51,136 nt of DNA from a bacterium CG_4_9_14_3_um_filter_65_15 (GCA_002790835.1 PFVX01000068.1:1-51136); one strand, 5' to 3'; shown: positions 43,001 through 51,136, counted from the first letter of the stretch. Numbers and translations are program-made. Notes: a model not told the origin generated them from the letters alone.

Positions 43001-43788
43001 TGCGCGGCCCCCAGGTCATCAAGAGCGAGGACACCTTCCTGGTGGGTTACGTTCTTTTCGACAAGAAGGACGGCAAGGCCGAAGTGGACGTGGTCCGGGA
43101 AGCCGAGGCCTACCTGAAGCAGAAGATGGCCGCAGCAGAATTCGTCCTGCCGGCCGGCGTCAGCTACACCTTCGCCGGCAGTTACGAAAACCAGGTGCGC
43201 TCCGAAAAGCGTCTGATGATCGTGCTGCCGCTGGCCCTGCTCCTCATCTTCCTGATCCTCTACTTCCAGTTCCATTCGGTGGTGACCACCTCCATGGTGT
43301 TCTCCGGCATCTTCGTGGCCTGGGCCGGTGGGTTCCTTCTGATCTGGCTCTACAGCCAGCCGTGGTTCCTGGACTTTGCCCTGTTCGGGGTGCCCATGCG
43401 GACCCTGTTCCAGATCCACACCATCAATCTGAGCGTGGCGGTGTGGGTGGGGTTCATCGCCCTGTTCGGCATCGCCTCGGACGATGGCGTGATCATGGCG
43501 ACCTTCCTGGACCAGACCTTCGCCGCCCGCAAACCCGGGTCCCCGGACGAAATCCGGCAAGCCGTTCTGGAGGGAGCGTCGAAGCGCATCCGGCCCGCCC
43601 TGATGACGGTGGGGACCACCATCCTCGCCCTGGTTTCGGTGCTGACCAGCACCGGCCGCGGCTCGGACATCATGGTGCCCATGGCCATCCCCTCCTTCGG
43701 GGGAATGATGGTCGTGTTGCTGACGGTCTTCACCGTACCCACCCTGTACTGCGGCTGGGAGGAACTGAAGCTGAGGTGGCAACGTTGA
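40009..43788 (+). CDS. CusA/CzcA-family heavy-metal RND pump
   Basis: This inner-membrane proton-driven exporter is 1259 residues long, about 200 longer than CusA. Family motifs include VPVDAIPDLGENQQIVFTEW, GLPDIKTVRSYSMFGFSTIY and GIAIAIGTIVDMGVIMCENI in the proton-relay helix. The extra length is mainly a central insertion (about 545-635) with several additional hydrophobic segments (LLLVVAGIFSLRALPMVVGI, LLNFLFVALILGGLLLGFYA). The C-terminal half has DDGVIMATFLDQTF and SKRIRPALMTVGTTILAL. It starts five bases after the adaptor stop. The substrate is a soft metal ion, Cu(I)/Ag(I) being likeliest. Confidence 0.93.
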   Translation: MGNRYPHESRVDSLLAFCLDNKLIVFLGVMAVLAIGIMVAPFDWNLGGLPRSSVPVDAIPDLGENQQIVFTEWMGRSPQDIEDQITYPLTVSLLGLPDIKTVRSYSMFGFSTIYVIFKEKADFYDSRSRILEKLSSLSPGTLPVGVQPVLGPDATALGQIFWYTLEGRDENGNPTGGWDLDELRSIQDWYVRYGLMSAEGISEVASVGGFVREYQIDVDPDAMLAFGVTLDQVFSAVRRSNIDVGARSIEVNSVEYVIRGLGFLKSVGDLEKSVIIARDGSPVTVADVAHVSTGPALRRGALDKGGAEAVGGVVVVRYGENPLAAIKNVKAKMAELAPGLPRKVLPDGRTSQVTIVPFYDRSGLIYETLGTLNTALTDEILITIIVVIVMIMHLRSSILISGLLPLAVLMAFIGMKVFRVDANIVALSGIAIAIGTIVDMGVIMCENILRHLKEAGPQEDRGQVIFRAASEVGGAVVTAVSTTIISFLPVFTMQAAEGKLFRPLAYTKTFALVASVIVALTVLPPLAHLLFTRKLEQTGAKRVSGLLLVVAGIFSLRALPMVVGIALILWGLFNISERFWPTRLRRIGDRAGNWIAVVIVAFILAGHWTPLGPGKGLLLNFLFVALILGGLLLGFYALGRWYARLLGWCLAHKLLFLSMPLILIFMGLSVWQGFGTIFGFIPGADGTGPAPLVKVFSGPRHALPGLGKEFMPPLDEGSFLYMPTTMPHASIGEAQDVLSKLDMAIAGIPEVAGVVGKLGRADSPLDPAPISMIETVINYIPEFRTDRDGHRIRFRYDRGKGSFARDEQGELIPDPHGRPFRQWRESIHNPDDIWREIVAATRLPGTTSAPKLQPIAARLVMLQSGMRAPLGVKVKGADLETLEKVGLQIERYLKEVPSVEPSAVFADRIVGKPYLEIKLDRDALARYGLPVGKVQDVIEVALGGKPVTWTVEGRQRYAVRIRYARELRDSFADIGNILVPVDGKTQIPLTQLAEINYVRGPQVIKSEDTFLVGYVLFDKKDGKAEVDVVREAEAYLKQKMAAAEFVLPAGVSYTFAGSYENQVRSEKRLMIVLPLALLLIFLILYFQFHSVVTTSMVFSGIFVAWAGGFLLIWLYSQPWFLDFALFGVPMRTLFQIHTINLSVAVWVGFIALFGIASDDGVIMATFLDQTFAARKPGSPDEIRQAVLEGASKRIRPALMTVGTTILALVSVLTSTGRGSDIMVPMAIPSFGGMMVVLLTVFTVPTLYCGWEELKLRWQR

Positions 43789-43862
43789 GAAAAGGCGACT
43801 TTGCAGGCTCGGTGTTATCCGTAACAATGAGCGTGCCGCCTGAGTACCGACCGGAGGACACC

Positions 43863-44990
43863 GTGATCGCCAGTTCCGATAATACAGCCTCGGGGCCATC
43901 ATTCTGGGTCCGCTACCGCCTGGTCATCGGACTCGTGCTGCTGGTTTCCTTCCTGCATTACAACACGGCCGTCCACATCCATGCCCTGCACGGCATCTAC
44001 CGCCGGCTGTACTACTTCCCCATCATCATCGCCGCCTTTCGCGGAGGCCGCCGGGCCGGATTGCTTTCCTCGCTTCTGGTGGCCGCGCTCTACATCCCCC
44101 ACTCCCTGGGCTGGATCGGGTTCGACCCCGCGCCGGGAATCGAGAAATTTCTGGAGATGGGCCTGTATCTCGCGATGGGCGTGCTGACCGGCACCCTGGT
44201 GGACCGCATCAACACTTCACGTCGCGAACTGGCCATCACCGCACGGGATCTGCGCAAGGCGCTTGACGAAAAGAGCCGCATGGAGGCCGAACTGGTGCGC
44301 ACCGCCCGGCTGGCCGCAGTCGGCCGCTTGTCCGCCGGTCTGGCCCACGAGATCCGCAACCCCCTGGCCAGCATCCAGGGGTCGGCCGAGGTGCTGGGTG
44401 ACGAATTTCCCGCGGACCACCCCAAGGCCGGGCTGACCCGGATCCTCCTGCAGGAATCCCGGCGGCTGAACGACGTGTTGACGCGCTTTTTGGCCTTTGC
44501 GCGCAACGAACCGGGAGAGACCGCGGTCTTCGATTTCGCGGCCGAAATTCGCGCCGTGGCTCACCTGCTGGACCACCGGCCGGACGGCCCGCACCCGGTG
44601 ATCCGAATCGAGGCTCCCGCTCCCGTCCGCGTACGGGGCAACCCGGAACAGACGCGGCAGATTCTGCTCAACCTGGGTTTGAACGCGGTGCAGGCGGCGG
44701 ACACCGGCGGCGAAGTCACCCTGACCGTCGATGTCACCGACCGAAGCGCCCGCTGCGAGGTCCGCGACAGCGGTCCCGGGTTCGATCCCGACGCCCTGGA
44801 GAATTTCGGCACCCCCTTCTATTCCACCCGACCGGGAGGAACCGGTCTCGGACTGGCCACAAGCCTGCGCCTGGCCGAAGACATGGGCGGCCGCCTGGAG
44901 GCCCGGACCGGTCCGGGTGGTCGGATCTCTTTTTCCCTGCCCTTGGCACCGAGGCCTGAGTCCGAGGAGACGGCATGGCTCGCATCCTGA
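43863..44990 (+). CDS. Membrane sensor histidine kinase (NtrB/ZraS-like)
   Basis: I start this 375-residue kinase at GTG 43863, five bases after GGAGG. Upstream readings have no good ribosome site, and one overlaps the pump. The N-terminus has hydrophobic helices (LVIGLVLLVSFLHYNTAVHI, YYFPIIIAAFRGG, YLAMGVLTGTLVDRI). A coiled linker and the kinase core follow, with the phosphorylated H162 (SAGLAHEIRNPLASIQGSAE) and the ATP motifs NLGLNAVQAADTG, DSGPGFDPD and GGTGLGLATSLRLA. The HEIRNPL type pairs with NtrC-like regulators, and one follows, overlapping by 16 bases. His residues near the helices (HIHALHG) could bind metal; that is inference. Confidence 0.9.
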   Translation: MIASSDNTASGPSFWVRYRLVIGLVLLVSFLHYNTAVHIHALHGIYRRLYYFPIIIAAFRGGRRAGLLSSLLVAALYIPHSLGWIGFDPAPGIEKFLEMGLYLAMGVLTGTLVDRINTSRRELAITARDLRKALDEKSRMEAELVRTARLAAVGRLSAGLAHEIRNPLASIQGSAEVLGDEFPADHPKAGLTRILLQESRRLNDVLTRFLAFARNEPGETAVFDFAAEIRAVAHLLDHRPDGPHPVIRIEAPAPVRVRGNPEQTRQILLNLGLNAVQAADTGGEVTLTVDVTDRSARCEVRDSGPGFDPDALENFGTPFYSTRPGGTGLGLATSLRLAEDMGGRLEARTGPGGRISFSLPLAPRPESEETAWLAS

Positions 44991-46348
44991 TCATCGACGA
45001 TGACGACAGCCTGCGCGAGGTGGTGCGCTTCATCCTGACCGAGGCCGGCCACGAGGTCACCCCCGCCGCCGGGGGCGAGGAGGGTCTGGCCGTTCTCGAC
45101 CAGGGGTTCGACCTGGTGGTCACGGACATCCGCATGCCCGGCATCGACGGCATGCAGGTGCTGGCCCGGGTGCGCGAGAATCCCGCCCCCGACGCCCCGC
45201 CCGTCATCGTGCTGACGGCTCACGGAACCGTGGAGCAGGCCGTCGAGGCCATGCGCCTGGGCGCCTACACCTATCTGTTGAAGCCCTTCCAGCGCGAAGA
45301 TCTTCTGCGCACGGTGGAACAGGCCCTGCACACCCGCAATCTGGAACGGGAAAACCTGCGCCTGCGTCGGCTTCTCAAGCAGAGCGGCCCCGTGCCCGGC
45401 CTGATCTGGCGGTCTCCGGTGATGAAACAGCTGGTGGAGGACCTGCAGAAGGTGGCACCGAGCGACGCCACCGTCTTGCTGAGCGGAGAAAGCGGCACGG
45501 GCAAGGAATTGGCCGCCCACGCCCTGCACGACCTCTCGCCCCGTTGGAACCGGCCGTTCGTGGCCGTGAATTGCGGTGCCATTCCCGCCGAACTGATGGA
45601 ATCGGAGCTGTTCGGGCACGCCAAGGGAGCCTTCACCGGCGCGGTTGCCGCGTCCGTGGGACGACTGCGGGCCGCAGCCGGCGGCACCCTGTTCCTGGAT
45701 GAGATCGGGGAACTTCCCCTGGCCCTGCAGCCCAAACTTTTGCGCGTGCTGGAGACCCGGCAGGTGGATCCGGTGGGCGGCAGCGGCCCGGTGGAGACCG
45801 ACTTCCGGCTGGTCTGCGCCACCAACCGCAACCTCGAGGCCGACGTCGCGTCCGGACGCTTCCGGGACGACCTGCTCTACCGCATCCGCATCGTGGAGAT
45901 CGCCCTGCCTCCCTTGCGCGACAGGACCGGGGACATCCCTCTGCTTTGGGAGCACTTCACCCAGCTGCACGACGGCGACGAGCTGGTGAGCGAACCGGAA
46001 TTGCTGGCGGAACTGGAGCGGCGCCCCTGGCGCGGCAACGTGCGCGAATTGCGCAATTTGAACCAGCGGCTGGTGCTGATGCGCTCGCAAGAGGCCTTGA
46101 CCCTGGCCGACCTGCAACGGCTCGCTCCGGAAGACGGCAATGCGCAGCAGCCGACAATTGCGGCCGACTCGGCAGGGCTCCCCCTGGGCGCGCTCCCGCC
46201 CGATGGCCTGCCCCTGATCGAGCTGGAAAAGGAAGTGATCCGCCGCGCCCTGGATCTGTGCGGCGGCAACCGCACCAGAACCGCCGAGTACCTCAGCATC
46301 CCCCGACATGTTCTGATCTACCGGTTGTCGAAATACGAACTGGGTTGA
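44975..46348 (+). CDS. Sigma54-dependent response regulator (NtrC/ZraR-like)
   Basis: This 457-residue enhancer-binding protein has a receiver domain (Asp51 in VVTDIRMPG, Lys103 in LLKPF) and an AAA+ domain with Walker A GESGTGKE (171-178), the sigma54-contacting GAFTGA loop (218-223) and Walker B TLFLDE (238-243). The C-terminal Fis-type helix-turn-helix is GGNRTRTAEYLSIPRHVLIY. Phosphorylated by the kinase upstream, it should activate a sigma54 promoter, and one lies at the head of this operon (36776-36791). It is the last gene before a strong hairpin. Confidence 0.95.
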   Translation: MARILIIDDDDSLREVVRFILTEAGHEVTPAAGGEEGLAVLDQGFDLVVTDIRMPGIDGMQVLARVRENPAPDAPPVIVLTAHGTVEQAVEAMRLGAYTYLLKPFQREDLLRTVEQALHTRNLERENLRLRRLLKQSGPVPGLIWRSPVMKQLVEDLQKVAPSDATVLLSGESGTGKELAAHALHDLSPRWNRPFVAVNCGAIPAELMESELFGHAKGAFTGAVAASVGRLRAAAGGTLFLDEIGELPLALQPKLLRVLETRQVDPVGGSGPVETDFRLVCATNRNLEADVASGRFRDDLLYRIRIVEIALPPLRDRTGDIPLLWEHFTQLHDGDELVSEPELLAELERRPWRGNVRELRNLNQRLVLMRSQEALTLADLQRLAPEDGNAQQPTIAADSAGLPLGALPPDGLPLIELEKEVIRRALDLCGGNRTRTAEYLSIPRHVLIYRLSKYELG

Positions 46349-46349
46349 A

Positions 46350-46386
46350 CGATTGTCGCCCGACCCATGGGGCCGGGCGACAATCG
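46350..46386. terminator. Bidirectional hairpin terminator
   Basis: A perfect 13-bp stem (46350-46362 with 46374-46386) with inner CCCATGGG lies between the convergent regulator and secreted-protein genes. A T-run is lacking on both sides. Confidence 0.55.
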
Positions 46387-46412
46387 GGATGAATCCCGCA
46401 AGATGATGCGGA

Positions 46413-48815
46413 TTACTTCAGCATTACCATCCGCTTGGCCACCGACTGGGCGCCGACTTCCAGGCGGTAGAAGTACACACCGCTGGACACGCTGCGGCCG
46501 GTGTCGGCCCGGCCGTCCCAGATGGCTGAACCCGGCCCCGCGGAGATTTCCCCGTTCAGCAGGGTGCGCACCAGCTGGCCGCGCAGATCGTAGATCCGCA
46601 GGCTGCCCTGGCCCGCCTTGGCCACCGAGAAGCTGATTTCCGTGGTGGGATTGAACGGGTTGGGGATGTTCTGGTCCAGCTGCAGACCCTTGACCAGCGC
46701 ACCCGGAACGTCGCTGGGCAGGTTGCAGATCTGGAACACATCCACCGGCAGGATCTGCGGGTTGCCGACCGCGTCGTAGGTGTCCGGATCCAGGGAGGCG
46801 GTCCGGTTGGACTGCGTCGAGCACTCGTAAATGTCGTTGTACAGGAACTTGTACTCGATGTTCTGCTGGCTGGTGTCCGGGAAGACCACTGCAACAGTGT
46901 AGATCTTGTCCCCGGCCACCAGATCGGGCGCGATGCCGTCATCGTGCATGTTGGTCAGCGAAGGCACCGTCCAGTCGAAGGTCGGCGGCTGGGCGTTGTT
47001 GGCCGTGCCGTTGACCGATATCACGTCCGAGGGGCGCACGTTGTCCCACCCGGGGTTGTTCATGTCCACGCTGAAGACCACCTCGACGGCCTGCCAGATG
47101 GAATTGCAGAAATCATAGTGCACCACGGGCAAGGTGAGAGCCCCCAAGCCGCCACCCACGGTGTCGTAGGCCGCGTCGTTGAGGAACAGGCTGCGGTCGC
47201 CCTGGCTCGAGCACTCGTAGTTGCTGTTGAGCAGGAACTTGTAGGCCACGTCCTTGAGCGAACCGGCGGGGAATCGCACGCGGGTGGCGTAGATGCCGTC
47301 GCCGGCGGCCGGATCGCTGCCGGTGCCGTCATCGACCATCTCGGTCACCGAAGGCACGTTGAAGTTCAACGGGGCCACGGAGCCGTTGAGGGAAACCGTA
47401 TCGCCCGGGGCAATGGCGGAATTGTTCATGTCCACGAAGAACTCGACGTCGATGGCGTGGGCCAGGAAGGCCGTGGGATCCTGGTCGTTCCAGTAGGCTT
47501 CCAGGGTATCGATCGCACCTGTTGCCAGATCCAGGTTCGCCACCCGGTTGCCGGCCAGAGGCTCGTAGGTACCGCATTCGAACACGAACTTCCACTCGAA
47601 GCTGGTGCTGGCGGTACCGGCACCACAATTGCCGGGCACCAGGAACATCGTGGTGTATTCCCAGATGTCGTCGAGACCGGTGTCGGTCATCATGGCGTTA
47701 TCGCACAGGCTCCAGGTCAACGGAGCGCCGCCGCCTTCCACCGAGAACTGGTAGGTGCCGGGCACCAGGGTGCTCAGATAGGGCCCGAACAGGCCGCGGA
47801 AGACCACCTGCTTGAGCATGAAGCATTTCACGTTGCCCACGCCGTCGGCCACGATGGTATTGCCTGCAAGGTCCTTCACGCCAGTCACGGTGATGGTGTA
47901 CAGGGAGGCGGAGGCCGACTGGGCCGCGCCCAGGGTCAGGTGAACGATGCTGGGGTTCCCGCCGTCCCGCACCGCCGAGGTGACCGTCGCGCCGGTGAAG
48001 GTGTAGTTGGCGGCGTTCTCGGCCGTGGTCTGATCAACGGGCTCGTTGAAATACACATCGAAGAAGGAATCGATGGGATAGGCGGTCGCCTGAACACTCG
48101 ACACCAGGGGTGGATTGGCGTCAGCCGAGGCCTGCACCGTGTAGGCGAACATGTCGGTCATGGGGATGGGCACGGTGGTGTCCCAGATGGTGGTGGTGGT
48201 CGTGGACATCTGCACGCCGTCTCCGGCTGCCGCGTCCAGGGGACCCTTGGTCGCCCCGTCCTGGGTGGTCCAGGTCTCGATGTTGATCACGTCGCTCGCG
48301 GAGACGCCGAGGGTGCCGAGCATGATGCCCAGCTCCTTGAACGCCGTGCCGGTCTGCCAGCTCAGGGCGCCGGTCCCTTCCGTCAGAGTAACCCAGGCCA
48401 CCCCGTCCCACTGGTAGCCGGCCTGCCAGTTGTTGGCCAGATTGACGTAGAACATGAAATCGGGCTTCTTCGGCGCCAGGCTCCACTCGAGCTTGCGACC
48501 CCAGGGGTCGGTGTCGCCCCCGGCGGCGGTATTCACGTCGATTGCCACGCCGATCTGCACCCCCCAGCCGGCGGGATCCTGGTCCATGCCCAGGTAGAGA
48601 TTCACGGCATCGTTGGTGAGATAGAAATCCCCCAGATCGATGTTGGGGAACTGGGTGTCCCCGCCGTCGGCATCCAGCAGGTTGCCGGGCAGGAAGTCGT
48701 TCACCCCGTCCAGGACGATGGTCTGGGGGGTCTGGGCCATTGCCAGACCGGCGCTCAGGATCGCGATGCCCAGCACCGCGAGCATCCTGACTGCCATGAC
48801 GTTCCGCAGTTTCAT
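46413..48815 (-). CDS. Secreted multidomain protein with repeats and sorting domain
   Basis: From ATG 48815 (GGAGGAG upstream) this is 800 residues with a signal peptide (MKLRNVMAVRMLAVLGIAIL). An N-terminal CBM9/DOMON-like domain (DGVNDFLPGNLLDADGG ... LYLGMDQDPAGWGVQIGVAI) is followed by a Big_5-like domain (VYFNEPVDQTTAENAANYTF ... ITVTGVKDLAGN). Three related ~110-residue units follow; the last two share FSVDMNN or FFVDMNN, DDG, AGDGIYATRVRFP/AGDKIYTVAVVFP, YKFLxNxxYECS, SLxxDxYDxVG and FCN/ICN. It ends in a FlgD-like sorting domain (NIPNPFNPTTEISFSVAKAG ... YDLRGQLVRTL ... SSGVYFYRLE). It lies 11 bases after the glycosidase-like gene and may bind polysaccharide for it; that is inference. 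Confidence 0.75.
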   Translation of the reverse strand: MKLRNVMAVRMLAVLGIAILSAGLAMAQTPQTIVLDGVNDFLPGNLLDADGGDTQFPNIDLGDFYLTNDAVNLYLGMDQDPAGWGVQIGVAIDVNTAAGGDTDPWGRKLEWSLAPKKPDFMFYVNLANNWQAGYQWDGVAWVTLTEGTGALSWQTGTAFKELGIMLGTLGVSASDVINIETWTTQDGATKGPLDAAAGDGVQMSTTTTTIWDTTVPIPMTDMFAYTVQASADANPPLVSSVQATAYPIDSFFDVYFNEPVDQTTAENAANYTFTGATVTSAVRDGGNPSIVHLTLGAAQSASASLYTITVTGVKDLAGNTIVADGVGNVKCFMLKQVVFRGLFGPYLSTLVPGTYQFSVEGGGAPLTWSLCDNAMMTDTGLDDIWEYTTMFLVPGNCGAGTASTSFEWKFVFECGTYEPLAGNRVANLDLATGAIDTLEAYWNDQDPTAFLAHAIDVEFFVDMNNSAIAPGDTVSLNGSVAPLNFNVPSVTEMVDDGTGSDPAAGDGIYATRVRFPAGSLKDVAYKFLLNSNYECSSQGDRSLFLNDAAYDTVGGGLGALTLPVVHYDFCNSIWQAVEVVFSVDMNNPGWDNVRPSDVISVNGTANNAQPPTFDWTVPSLTNMHDDGIAPDLVAGDKIYTVAVVFPDTSQQNIEYKFLYNDIYECSTQSNRTASLDPDTYDAVGNPQILPVDVFQICNLPSDVPGALVKGLQLDQNIPNPFNPTTEISFSVAKAGQGSLRIYDLRGQLVRTLLNGEISAGPGSAIWDGRADTGRSVSSGVYFYRLEVGAQSVAKRMVMLK

Positions 48816-48826
48816 GTTACTCCTCC

Positions 48827-51136
48827 TCATTTGACCAGGGAAAGCGGACGGGTCACGACCAGTCCGCGGCTTTGAATTCGGGTGAAATAGGTTCCGGCCG
48901 AGACCGGGGTTCCATCGGCCGCGCAACCGTTCCAGACGACCTTGTGTTCGCCGGGGCTGACGACTCCGCGCAACAGTGAGGCCACCAGGCGGCCCCGAAG
49001 GTCGTAGACGGCCAGATCCACCTGCGCGGCCTGGCTGCCTCCGACGGAGAATCGGATCGTGGTCAGGGGATTGAAGGGGTTGGGCACGTTCGGCAGCAGG
49101 CTCACCGCGGGGACGGCCGGCAGGGGGGCCGCGCTGGCATGACCGTCGGGCACGCCGTTGCCGTCGGAATCAACGAGGACGGTCCAGGCGCCGTCGACCA
49201 CCGGCAGAGTGGCCACCGAGTTGTTGGGAGCCACGTCGCCGCCCAGCTCGCCGCCGGGTTCGGGATCCCAGCAGATCGACGCGACCACCGAGATCGCGGC
49301 ACCGGACGGGACCGCCCCCTGCCCCAGGCCGTAGAGGGTGTTCCAGGGAATGGCGATCTCGCTGCCGGAAGCGGCGCCGAAGGTGTGGTAGGAATCGAAG
49401 GCGGACTGGATCTCACCGCTACGGTCCTGGGTGGTGGTCGGCGACAGCAGCTGCCAGAAGCCGTCGCCGTCATAGACCGATTGGTGCTGGTAGCATCCGT
49501 ACTGGAAATCCGGGGCGAAGCCCGCCGCGGTGAAGGACGCCCCCCGCTCCCAGGCGTCGGTGGCGGTCAGGTCGGTCTGGCCGAGTCCGGATCCCGGGTC
49601 CACATCCAGGTACAGCAACCAGCTGTTGCCGCTGACCTGGCCGTCGATGGCCAGGTAGAGGTAGTCCTGGTCCCAGTCCACCAGGAGGCGGTCGATCTCG
49701 TTGCTGGAAGTCCAACCCGAATCGTTGCTGTCGGCCAGGGCCTCGGCCTGGGCCCACTCGGTGGCCTCCACGTTGCCGTCGATGGCGATGGTGGTGGTGG
49801 CCACATCGATGAGCAGGCTGTCGCCCAGGGTCAGCGCAACGCCGGCCACACTGTTCTCGTCCACCGCCGCGCCGGCGGCCAACTCCAGGTACAGGTCGCC
49901 GCTCATGGCCTCGACGGCCGCCGCGGTGGCGCCGTCCAGTTCGAAGGTCCGAGTCACGGCCGGGCCGGTCTCGCTCACGGGAGTGGCGCCGGGCAGGGTG
50001 ATCGAACTGGTCGCGCCCAACCCCTCGACCACCGTCACCCCGGCGGGGTCGCATGCGGACACGGTCTGATCGAAGGTCAGCTGAAGGCGACCCGAAGCCG
50101 GGTAGTAGACCGCTGCGGTCACGGCCGGGCCGATGGTGTCCTGGACGGCGGGCACCAGGGCGCGCAGTTCGGGGATGTCTCCGGTGCCGTCCGGCGCGCT
50201 GGTCAGGCCGGCGAACAGCCGCATCTGGAACACCCCGCTCCCCTTGACCTCATCCCCCTTCATCAGGGTGCCCGAAAATTCGGTCTGGTGCGTGGCGCCG
50301 CCGCTGCCGAGGACCCAGGCGGCCGCCACGCCGGTGTTGGGATTCCGCTGCCCCATGTACGCCGCGTCGGTGGGCCAGACCCGATCCATCTGCGCGTTCC
50401 AGACCAGATCCACCAGGGACGGCGAGAAACCCGACTGGATCCAGTGGGTGGCCGGGCCGACCCGGTAGACCACGTCGAAGAAGGAATCGCCTTCGGCCAG
50501 GGAGATCTCCTTGGTGACCTCGTTGTGGACCGCGCGCACGCTGACGGTGGCCCCCGAGCCCTGGACGATCTGCAGATCGTAGGCGTCGTGCTGGTAGTTG
50601 GGGCTCACGTCGCTGAAGGCGCCCACATGGTTGGCGTCGTTGTAGTCGGCGTTGCCGTTCCAGTTGGTGTTGTCGCACCCGATGGCCGTGTCGTTCAGGC
50701 CGGGGCCCTTGATGAAGAGGTTCACCAACCGCCCGCCGGCTCCTTCGAAGACGGCGAACAGATGGTCGTTGTGCATGACGAGTTCGTCGTAGCCGTCGTT
50801 GTCGATGTCGCTGGTGAACGCCGCCGTGGTGGTCGCGTACTCGCCGGCGGCCCAGTGGGAAGCCTCGGCGGAGATCATGGCCTGCTTCATGTGCCCGGAA
50901 TAGTTGTGTTCCCAACCGGAGATGGGGCCGCCGAGACCGTCGTGCCAGCCGGTCTCGTAGAGGTTGGTCATCAGCACGTACCAGCCGGCCTGCGAGACGT
51001 TGTTGTCCGGGGCGGCCATCAGGGCGACATAGGCGTCGTTCCAGAGGGTGCCGTAGTTCTTGCAGTTGCCGCCGCCGGCGCAGGTTCCGTTGCCGTCGCC
51101 CCCGTTGGCCCAGGGGATCCAGCCGGCCCAGTGGGT
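48827..51136 (-). CDS. Secreted GH57-like glycoside hydrolase, N-terminus outside the window
   Basis: The frame is open to the window edge, so the N-terminal catalytic part is missing; 769 residues are visible. The first part (HWAGWIPWANGGDG, LMTNLYETGWHDGLGGPISG, WEHNYSGHMKQAMISAEASH) resembles the end of a GH57 amylase/pullulanase, followed by the strand-rich DIDNDGYDELVMHNDHLFAV domain. A CBM9/DOMON-like domain (IDGNVEATEWAQAEALAD) and a FlgD-like sorting domain (NVPNPFNPLTTIRFSV ... YDLRGRLVASL ... WNGCAADGTPVSAGTYFTRI) complete it. Starch or glycogen outside the cell is a plausible substrate. The GH57 call is from memory of conserved motifs. It probably shares a transcript with the next gene. 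Confidence 0.6.
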   Translation of the reverse strand, partial: THWAGWIPWANGGDGNGTCAGGGNCKNYGTLWNDAYVALMAAPDNNVSQAGWYVLMTNLYETGWHDGLGGPISGWEHNYSGHMKQAMISAEASHWAAGEYATTTAAFTSDIDNDGYDELVMHNDHLFAVFEGAGGRLVNLFIKGPGLNDTAIGCDNTNWNGNADYNDANHVGAFSDVSPNYQHDAYDLQIVQGSGATVSVRAVHNEVTKEISLAEGDSFFDVVYRVGPATHWIQSGFSPSLVDLVWNAQMDRVWPTDAAYMGQRNPNTGVAAAWVLGSGGATHQTEFSGTLMKGDEVKGSGVFQMRLFAGLTSAPDGTGDIPELRALVPAVQDTIGPAVTAAVYYPASGRLQLTFDQTVSACDPAGVTVVEGLGATSSITLPGATPVSETGPAVTRTFELDGATAAAVEAMSGDLYLELAAGAAVDENSVAGVALTLGDSLLIDVATTTIAIDGNVEATEWAQAEALADSNDSGWTSSNEIDRLLVDWDQDYLYLAIDGQVSGNSWLLYLDVDPGSGLGQTDLTATDAWERGASFTAAGFAPDFQYGCYQHQSVYDGDGFWQLLSPTTTQDRSGEIQSAFDSYHTFGAASGSEIAIPWNTLYGLGQGAVPSGAAISVVASICWDPEPGGELGGDVAPNNSVATLPVVDGAWTVLVDSDGNGVPDGHASAAPLPAVPAVSLLPNVPNPFNPLTTIRFSVGGSQAAQVDLAVYDLRGRLVASLLRGVVSPGEHKVVWNGCAADGTPVSAGTYFTRIQSRGLVVTRPLSLVK

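Noticed and set aside
46944-48875. 643-codon frame opposite the secreted repeat protein
   Set aside because: Antisense to a gene with signal peptide, repeats and sorting domain; no motifs of its own.

Overview
The window looks like a chromosomal piece of a GC-rich, Gram-negative bacterium of the FCB type (Krumholzibacteria/Eisenbacteria-like is a guess). The clues are three secreted proteins ending in FlgD-like C-terminal sorting domains (PNPFNP... YDLRGR/LAGR... WDG/WNG... SGTYF/SGVYF), a large multiheme cytochrome next to an outer-membrane barrel gene, and use of UGA as selenocysteine in at least one gene. Nothing here fixes the taxon directly.

Region 1 (1-8640) is accessory DNA. A complete IS3-family element (95-1403) has cut a DUF1828 gene. 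To its right, a type I restriction-modification locus runs leftwards as a tightly overlapping string: hsdM, hsdS, an unknown zinc-ribbon gene, a 55-codon duplicate of the hsdS 3' end, a DUF3644 gene, a DUF6978-like gene with an in-frame TAG, and the truncated DUF1828 gene. No hsdR is present. Two small lipoprotein genes upstream of hsdM are each followed by an attC-like imperfect palindrome with matching ends.

Region 2 (8686-21080) is mostly housekeeping: a DMT-family transporter and an M1 aminopeptidase, an FmdB zinc ribbon with a TGS/uridine-kinase-like fusion, an ACT-domain protein, ElbB, an orphan ParA ATPase, and a zinc alcohol dehydrogenase followed by a SelW-like selenoprotein whose UGA (17754-17756) splits the gene for ordinary gene callers. 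A large membrane protein of unknown function closes the region.

Region 3 (21107-24404) holds an 11-heme c-type/b-type cytochrome fusion. It is divergent from a damaged MtrB/PioB-like outer-membrane barrel gene. The barrel frame carries an internal UGA followed, at the same spacing as in the SelW gene, by a SECIS-like hairpin.

Region 4 (24549-33962) is a complete phosphate regulon: pstSCAB leftwards and phoB-phoR-phoU rightwards, with two Pho-box-like sites in the divergent promoter. PstC and PstA carry large periplasmic insertions.

Region 5 (33959-36553) has a YkgJ-type cysteine-cluster protein, an aspartate-type aminotransferase and exonuclease III.

Region 6 (36682-46386) is a heavy-metal (Cu/Ag-like) RND efflux operon: TolC-like outer-membrane protein, adaptor, CusA-like pump, histidine kinase and sigma54-dependent response regulator. 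A good sigma54 promoter with upstream repeated sites precedes it, so the operon probably controls itself.

Region 7 (46413-51136) holds two secreted proteins, probably a GH57-type glycoside hydrolase (cut by the window edge) and a companion with repeated domains.
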